From the NCBI RefSeq assembly GCF_964355755.1, contig NC_092672.1:21944501-22008500 (forward strand): a stretch of 64,000 nt of DNA, read 5' to 3'. The position numbers and the translations under genes were made by a program. This DNA comes from Antedon mediterranea. Taxonomy: Eukaryota; Echinodermata; Crinoidea; Comatulida; Antedonidae. The notes beneath the pieces are model-generated. The model made no database searches. It had not been told where the DNA came from and worked only from the letters and a program-made list of their open reading frames with translations. This document shows positions 57,535 through 64,000 of this stretch, one piece after another; within the stretch, counting starts at the first letter, position 1; each line of letters begins with the position of its first letter.

Positions 57535-58007
57535 AGGAGGTTTCGCAACACGGTTATGTCACACAAAATTATCGGTTTTCATAAGCCAGTACAAATCTGT
57601 TTCGCATGGCAACAAAATATTGAGGGCGCCATCCAAAATATGACTGCTGTAAATTTGAATGAAATGCAGGTACATGTTTCAATGGTTGCCTATAGGCCTA
57701 GTGTAGCGAGAGAGGACTTTAAAAACTGCTATTTATCAAAATTAACTTGGCATTTTTACTAAATTACTTTCAATAAATTATATATAATTATATTATAATC
57801 ATGAATCATTTTTTATTCAATGCAAAGCGTGCAAAATAGATAAAAAACTATGACTGATGATTTTAAGCTATACTCGTTTTTTAGTTACGAATATGACTGG
57901 TGATATTCGTCAACACAAATACGCTTTACGAATATCAGATCAAAGGTTTAACAAATGTATGACCTATCCGTTTTCGTTATCGTATTCGTAAGGTTGCGAA
58001 ACCTCCA
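57535..58007. mobile_element. TA-flanked MITE with GGAGGTTTCGCAAC ends
   Basis: The inverted ends (A/T)GGAGGTTTCGCAAC at 57535 and 58007 are flanked by TA. About 470 bp with no coding region of note. Confidence 0.65.
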
Positions 58008-59699
58008 TATTATTGGTGCCATCATATATCAACATCTTTATAGGCTATGTAGAATCTGTAGCAAAACTAGCATCGATATGGCTTTTAATCCAATACTATA
58101 AAATGAAAATAGAGAATATTTAATAATATTCTTAATGAATCACAGGATCAAGTGTAAAATTGTATTCAGAGATTTATGGAAAATTATGGTTTCAATTAAT
58201 GTTTACCCAATTTGTAATAATAACGCTATTAAACAAAATAGGGTGAAGTTTGAACAACTTAGTGTATAAGTCCTTTTTATACTGTATTCTAATTGATACT
58301 ATTGTACCACGTCACAATGTTAGCAAACTCCCTGCTTTGTAGCCATACTACAGTTTTTTCATGAACATTTTCTGATTTTTGTAATACCAATATAAACATG
58401 GTCAATTTATTTCATCTAATAGAGATCAATGAAAAAATTAAAATAAAGATCTAAAACAACAGATGATCACATTTGTTGATTTTAAATTGTCTGCTTTACG
58501 GCATATTTAACTGTCTACTGACTGCATATTTAAACATTGATGATTGTTAGAATTCGAATTATTCTGCACTCAGATCTTTAAATCACTGGTGCTTAACTTG
58601 TACATATACTTTACAGTGGAAACAGGATGCTAATTTATCAACTTATATTATCTCTAAAATACTTTGATAACAAGTAGTATATCAACACTGAAATATTATG
58701 AAGAGGGAAGCTTGAATCATTCCAAAATAAGGATAGGCTGCTGTGTAGTGTTCATATGACATGTTCAGTTTTGAAAATAGTAAATAATAAAACCTTACTT
58801 TCTGTCTATAATAGCATTACTCGTAATCATCATTAGCAAGTAAGGAGAAAAGAGGGACTTATACCTTCATTTTAAAATTAGTTTGTCATATATCTATATA
58901 TATACAGCCATGAAAAATAGGAATACCAATACCCAAAAATACAAAAAGATGGGATTTGTAATTTAATGAATAGAGCACGCAAACAGACAGAAACCATTTT
59001 TGTTTTTGGTTATGCATTTTGTTTAATACAATTCAATACCCACATTCTGGATTTCTGTAGTACATTTATCTTTTCAGTTCATATTTTATGCATACAAAAT
59101 TGAGAACCACCAATTCATCACCATTTCCACTTACATTAAAGCAATAATTAGTATTATAGTATTTTGTTATGATGAACTATTATAATTTTATTTAAAGCAA
59201 TTTCAGATAAAAGCTATGCATAGAAATCTTTTGAATTGCAATAAATAAACACATGACCTTTTTCTACGACAATTAAAAAAAGCATTATAGTGAACAAAAA
59301 CTATGATTGTATTGTTTTTCTTGAAAAATCAGTAGATCAGAAATATTTAAAAAACAATGATGAAAATGAAGTTGCAACAATTTGAATATCATTTATTAGT
59401 ATAGGAATGTACAAAAGCCTTAAACTCATACTTACAGTGAGAGCTCACACATTTCATTTTACATACACATGCACTTGAAAATAAAAGTTACACAATGATG
59501 GCACATTATCATCAAAACAAATGTAAATGTACTTTACATTAATTGTTTCTCCACTTAACTGTTTTCACATATTATCATTTATCATTTATATGGGACTGTT
59601 TTGTACTACAATTCTTTATGCTGTTATCAAAATGACTTTATACTATACTGCAATATTTACATTAATCTTCTGTTCTGGTAAAGTAGACCCTATCATAGA
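58008..59699. other. Non-coding AT-rich DNA
   Basis: No gene or element recognised. Confidence 0.5.
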
Positions 59700-60130
59700 G
59701 GCTTACACTATGTATATCAAGGTCTACTCACCCTAATTTGGCCAACATTTTCGGCAGTTAGAAATGTATTGGCCACGAAATATTAATTACATTACTCAAA
59801 ATTTGCGACACCTTAATTCTGTAGTATTTGTCCATAGTATTTCAAGAACGAATTCTGCTCATTATAATATTTTTAATTCATTTCCACGTCTGTTCATAAC
59901 TTGCCTCCAAATGTTAAAGATAGTCTAGTTTTTTCCCTTTCTTCATTTATATATTCACTTATTTTAAACTGTTTTTCTGTATTTAAGTTTATTTAATTTT
60001 TACACTTTAGGGGGTCAGATAGTCACTTGATAGTGTTTTGTTTCACTTTTTGACGATCCCGTCTACCCCCTAAAGTGCTCTGTACCTTGTGATTTTTATT
60101 ATTTATAAAACACGAAATAAATTAAATGCA
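59700..60130 (+). pseudogene. Degenerate 3' fragment of a non-LTR retrotransposon
   Basis: Translated segments (QNLRHLNSVVFVHSISRTNS, then in another frame NLPPNVKDSL) resemble the C-terminal tail common in CR1/Jockey-type ORF2 proteins. Next come a stop, a foldback CACTTTAGGGGGT/ACCCCCTAAAGTG (60004-60076) and an AT-rich tail. It is 5'-truncated and frame-broken. The assignment rests on a general resemblance. Confidence 0.4.
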
Positions 60131-62705
60131 TAGATTATAAATAATTACAATATTGTTTATCATGTGGATGGACGATTGTGTTTATAACACTTTGATTAAC
60201 CCCACACCTCATAGGATACATACAGTACAAAACAATTACGGCCTAGACTCTGCTTCTACAGATCATTTATTCAGACTATTCAGGCCACTGGTTCTTTCTA
60301 AGCATGCACAATACAATTGTGTCATCATCTCCAATGAATCCCTTGCTTACAAGTAATCAAAGTGGTGGTGAAGCAGGTTGATTTGACAGGTTTCCATGTT
60401 ATTTCATTGCCCCTTGCTTAGTCTCAGTAATATTTATTAGTACGTTAACACAACTTCTGTAACACAAGGCAAACTAGTGCTGGTCTATTGATACTAACAC
60501 TAAGGAATCTTCTGACAGACTTATAGCTGGTTTATATCCATTGTTAATCTAATTTATTTTAATTCTGAATTGTTTGACTTGGCATAACCATCTGGTATGC
60601 AAATAACCATCTGGTATGCAAACACAACAATCAAAGGCAGTGTCCTCATTATCACATTACCTCTACAAATTGTTGTACTTTATTATTAGGAATTTAAAAG
60701 AGAAATAAATGTTACCTTTGAGTTTGATTTTTAAATTACAGTATAACAAAGTTTTCTGAGAATAAGAACATGATATTTGGTATGATAATTATCTATACTA
60801 GATGGTCGTGCCCACAGATGGTTCTCGAATACATAATAATTTCAGCGTTAAAAAACTGGTGATTTCAAATGTACGTACAATAATACATGTCGTTTACAGG
60901 AACGAATAAATAGACACTGATTTATGTACTCAACTAAAATTAGCACCCTGAGAATTACAATTTTTAAATATATTAAATATATTCTTTCTCCATTTAGTAA
61001 CGAAATATTAATTGTTTACATGTTTTACAAATAATATATTACTAAACACAGTAAAACATTGCTTTGTAATACTTTGTTGAAACTATCACCATCCTAGTCG
61101 ATTGAAATAGTACAGTACATGTAACGATACATCACTGCGACGTGTATGTTTATATAATGTAAAACAATTTGTGAAAACCACCTCTATTCGGGGAAAATCA
61201 TAAAATCGATTTAATCGTCAAATAAAAATTAAATTATCTAACTCAACTTTATTAGTAGGCCTAATGGTTTAAGTTGATCATTGACACTATTTTAACTAAA
61301 ATAAATACCGGTAACTTAAATTTAAAGTTTAGTTAGCAAAGTTCAAAAGGATGAACTAAAACACCTAATAAAAACCATAAAAGAGGCTATATGAGGATGC
61401 TTGTTTTTCTTGTCTTATCATTATTGAATGAATGTTATTGAATTGAATTCACAGCCTACATATACAATAATATACAATAATGACAAAATGTGATGTTTTA
61501 ATTAAGTTTAACTAAAAATGGAAAACTACAATGTGTATTCCATGCGTACTGTACACCCATTTTTTATTGTTGCAAAGTTTCAAAATGACGCAATGAACTT
61601 TACTCCGTCCATTTGATTGAATGTTAAATTGACCAAATGTAAGTCCCGATAATGAACAGAACAGAGTATGCTCAGTATACTGTGCATAAGCATGCGCAGA
61701 TTAATATGTTGTGTAGATTACCGTCCCCCTTCGTCTACCGTCCTGTCATAATGTCACTAGTAGGTTTTATTGTAAATTAACAGCACACTACGTGCAACAG
61801 CTAATACAGTAGTACTAATCATTGTCAGTATTTTCATTTTTGTTGTAAATGTATAGTTAACAGAGACCTCTTAGAATCAGGCTTCTGAGTCATGTCAGTC
61901 ATACATTCTACTCATTCACCCTTTACCAAAAATTTGGGATTTTTAAAATGTCTTTCTTTCCATCATATATATTCATTTAGGACTGACAATTTCATTCTTA
62001 TAGTTTCATTCTACTGTAAAACAATAATACTCTCATTGTCATTACATTCAGCCTCTTACATTAACATTCAAATTAATTCAGAATAAACACATTTGGATGA
62101 TGAAGCCTAAAAAAAAAAAAACCAGAATAACTAAAAGACAAATAAATTTTGATTTTTATATACATTACTTATACTACCTTTTATAGGTATAAAACATACA
62201 GTGCTAGTTAAAGGGGATTCTGGGTTTAAAATTGCTTTTAAATATCGTTTATTTATTAAATAACAAATATTATAACAATAGACATGTCAGAATGAAGAAG
62301 TAATAATGAGAAATTAAAAAAATTAATTTCATATACATTTTAGTTTAAAAAATTCATGCAAATTCTGTTTTTCAGCAGCTTAGGGAAGCTCATTAATATT
62401 CATGAGATATTCACAAAATCACGTCATCAGTGGATTCCAAACTTGCGACGTCATGTACGTTGTGTTTGTTGACTAATTTACATCTCTCTCCCTTGTCAAA
62501 CGACGACCACCCGATCATTGTGAAATACATTTTTTGTAGATTTTCTAAGCTAGGCCTAAGTGTAATAACAGTAGCATATATTTATTTGACATTTAATGAA
62601 ATACAAAATTTAGTACAGATCATGGAGTCATAAATTATACTATTTTTATACCTCTATAGCAGGGAATAATTTCGCCAGTGTAGCATAGCAAAAAGCTATA
62701 CAAAA
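60131..62705. other. Non-coding AT-rich DNA
   Basis: No gene recognised. A TTAAAGGGGATTCTGGG near 62207 resembles the start of a TTAA-type element but no matching end is seen. Confidence 0.5.
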
Positions 62706-62709
62706 CAAC

Positions 62710-63306
62710 CTTAGATTTGATTTGATTTGATTTATTTCGGCATCAGTACATAAAATATCACAGACATACAATTAAAATTGACAAATATAAAAATACCAAT
62801 ATAAAACAAGGATGCCAAGGATAACTCATAAAAGTCCTCTACGGACTTGTTTCCAATGAGGTCCTTTGAAAGAACAGCAAAAAAGACAAACAAAGCAACA
62901 TAAAAAAATGACAAAAAACAGCAAAAAGGACAATCGAAAAAAGAAGAAGCGCTAATTAAATAGTTTCTAGAGCTAGTGAACGTTCCTGTAGATACTTTTT
63001 AACTTTACTTTTAAAACAACAAACAGTTTGTGATTCCTTAATGTTAATTGGTAAATTATTCCATTCTTTAATAGCATTGTAAAAAAAGGTCACATGTGCC
63101 ATTGGCTTGATAGTTGGGATTCTAAAATTAAAATTGCATCCCCTAGTATTGTAATTATGACTGTCTGAAATTCTAATAAAACGATTGCATAAACAAGGTG
63201 GACAACAATGATTATATATTTTAAAAACATGACAGACTCTAAGAAATTCGACACGGTCTTGAACTTTTAACATACTGTAGAGGCAATTTGCATATGTGTT
63301 AGCAGG
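62710..63306 (-). mobile_element. 5'-truncated CR1/L2-like LINE
   Basis: The minus strand holds a C-terminal ORF2 fragment (63306-62956) containing HNYNTRGCNFNF, FYNAIKEWNNLP and FKSKVKKYL, the usual tail of CR1/L2-like ORF2. About 240 bp of 3' UTR and an AAATC microsatellite (62710-62735) follow. The LTR of another element interrupts it at 63307. Confidence 0.75.
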
Positions 63307-63577
63307 TGTAACGAACGGCATGCAAACCTTTTTATTCTTTGTCTCTCTCTCTCAACTACCGACCGTCGAACAAGCAGGACGTATTTATTTTACTTACCGT
63401 TGTATGTTAACACAAGGAACTTTGCGTATCCTGTACATGTACAGAAGAAACCATTATTATTGGAATATATTATGTGTATATAATTACGGAGCCAAGTATA
63501 AGAAGTTACTAATGATATTTGAACCCAATGCATGCTCTCACAACACAGTATAGTGGGTAAGTTGGATCTCACTAAAG

Positions 63578-63595
63578 TGGTGACCCCGACGTGAT
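63578..63595 (+). other. Primer binding site, tRNA-Trp
   Basis: TGGTGACCCCGACGTGAT is complementary over 18 bases to the 3' end of animal tRNA-Trp (ATCACGTCGGGGTCACCA). Confidence 0.85.
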
Positions 63596-63688
63596 CTAAC
63601 GAGAGTGCTTGGAATATTTAAATATTTTTTCTTCGTCGTTGTTGCAAGATTACTTTGAGTTGTCGTTGTTTGATACGTGAATGGAATT

Positions 63689-64000
63689 ATGGCGAGACCT
63701 TCTCCGGGAAGAGCTACACCGATCAAAATGGCCGCTAGAATGAATGAGGCACCACCTGTGGCGGCTGCTGTAAGTTTAAAATTGCCGCCATTTTGGCCGA
63801 ATGACCCACTTATTTGGTTTGCGCAAGTGGAGGCTCAGTTTGTTACCAGAGGAATTACGGCTGAGGAAACAAAGTATTCGTATATAATTGCTTCTTTGCC
63901 GCCTAATATCGCACAGGAGGTTCGGGATTTATTGCTAAGCCCTCCATACCAGAGACCATATACCCATTTGAAATCGGAATTGGTTAAAAGGACATCCGTG
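63689..64000 (+). CDS. Gag N-terminal part of a Ty3/gypsy element (partial)
   Basis: 104 codons open to the window edge. After a short Pro/Ala-rich leader comes KLPPFWPNDPLIWFAQVEAQ, then FVTRGITAEETKYSYIIASL and an LKSELVKRTSV helix. This conserved block marks the gag capsid region of many invertebrate Ty3/gypsy elements. The upstream alternative ATG at 63681 is in another frame and is ignored. The product would assemble the element's particle. Confidence 0.88.
   Translation, partial: MARPSPGRATPIKMAARMNEAPPVAAAVSLKLPPFWPNDPLIWFAQVEAQFVTRGITAEETKYSYIIASLPPNIAQEVRDLLLSPPYQRPYTHLKSELVKRTSV

Larger units (their letters stand above)
63307..64000 (+). mobile_element. 5' end of a second Ty3/gypsy retrotransposon
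   Basis: An LTR beginning TGTAACG at 63307 splits the LINE fragment. A tRNA-Trp primer site is at 63578-63595 and gag starts at 63689, running off the window. The LTR end is not sharply defined but lies just before the primer site, about 63570. Confidence 0.82.

Noticed and set aside
62207-62690. Third TTAA-type element starting TTAAAGGGGATTC
   Set aside because: No inverted partner end or second TTAA junction could be found.
1-64000. Prokaryotic or phage origin (because of the family B polymerase and repeats)
   Set aside because: Splice signals, LINEs, LTR elements with animal tRNA primers and MITEs show eukaryotic nuclear DNA.

Overview
The window is AT-rich animal nuclear DNA, almost certainly from a marine deuterostome and most likely an echinoderm. 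Four signs point that way: a Ty3/gypsy-type element with the unusual Gmr1 pol order, which is known from deuterostomes; a non-LTR retrotransposon whose ORF1 starts with a signal-like stretch plus a 2A motif, a class first described from sea urchin; genes with spliceosomal introns; and the octamer TAGGCCTA scattered through the sequence far more often than base composition predicts. There are no bacterial genes, rRNA genes or CRISPR arrays. Nearly everything recognisable is a transposable element; the only convincing host coding sequence is one ankyrin-repeat exon.

Positions 1-18604 form a giant inverted repeat with its apex near 6566. It continues beyond the left window edge. Each arm carries the same module: a small acidic ORF with a SUMO-interaction-like motif, a 194-bp tandem duplication, a TATA/Inr promoter, and a three-exon gene for a protein-primed (DNA_pol_B_2 type) family B DNA polymerase with N-terminal Cys/His clusters. 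An AT-rich 3' region follows, carrying five copies of an 18-mer that is the exact reverse complement of a piece of the polymerase coding sequence. The arms are nearly identical but damaged differently: the left has three frame-breaking indels, the right is split by a 5.4-kb LINE. I see no capsid, integrase or packaging ATPase gene between the arms. A subterminal array of 60-bp repeats follows on the right (18650-19055).

Positions 9868-15305 (minus strand) are that LINE: ORF1 with coiled coil and RNA-binding region, then an endonuclease/reverse transcriptase ORF2. ORF2 lies in the same frame as ORF1 behind a single TAG, with no ATG before the endonuclease domain.

Positions 19640-30215 hold a degenerate tandem array of roughly 390 bp units. 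Two elements inserted a few bases apart in it: a Gmr1-like LTR retrotransposon (20339-26383, minus strand, 5-bp target duplication, LTRs about 1% apart) and a TTAA-flanked DNA transposon (26394-29908), which itself contains an 8-bp-TSD, hAT-like MITE.

From 30 kb on the window is non-coding DNA dotted with inverted-repeat elements, minisatellites and MITEs, plus the ankyrin exon at 41331-41429. A nest of DNA elements lies at 42.2-46.5 kb, an inverted-repeat element with a second hAT-like MITE at 53.9-56.0 kb, LINE 3' fragments near 59.7-60.1 and 62.7-63.3 kb, and the 5' end of a second Ty3/gypsy element (LTR, tRNA-Trp primer site, gag) runs off the right edge. All family assignments are from motif reading by eye; no database search was possible.
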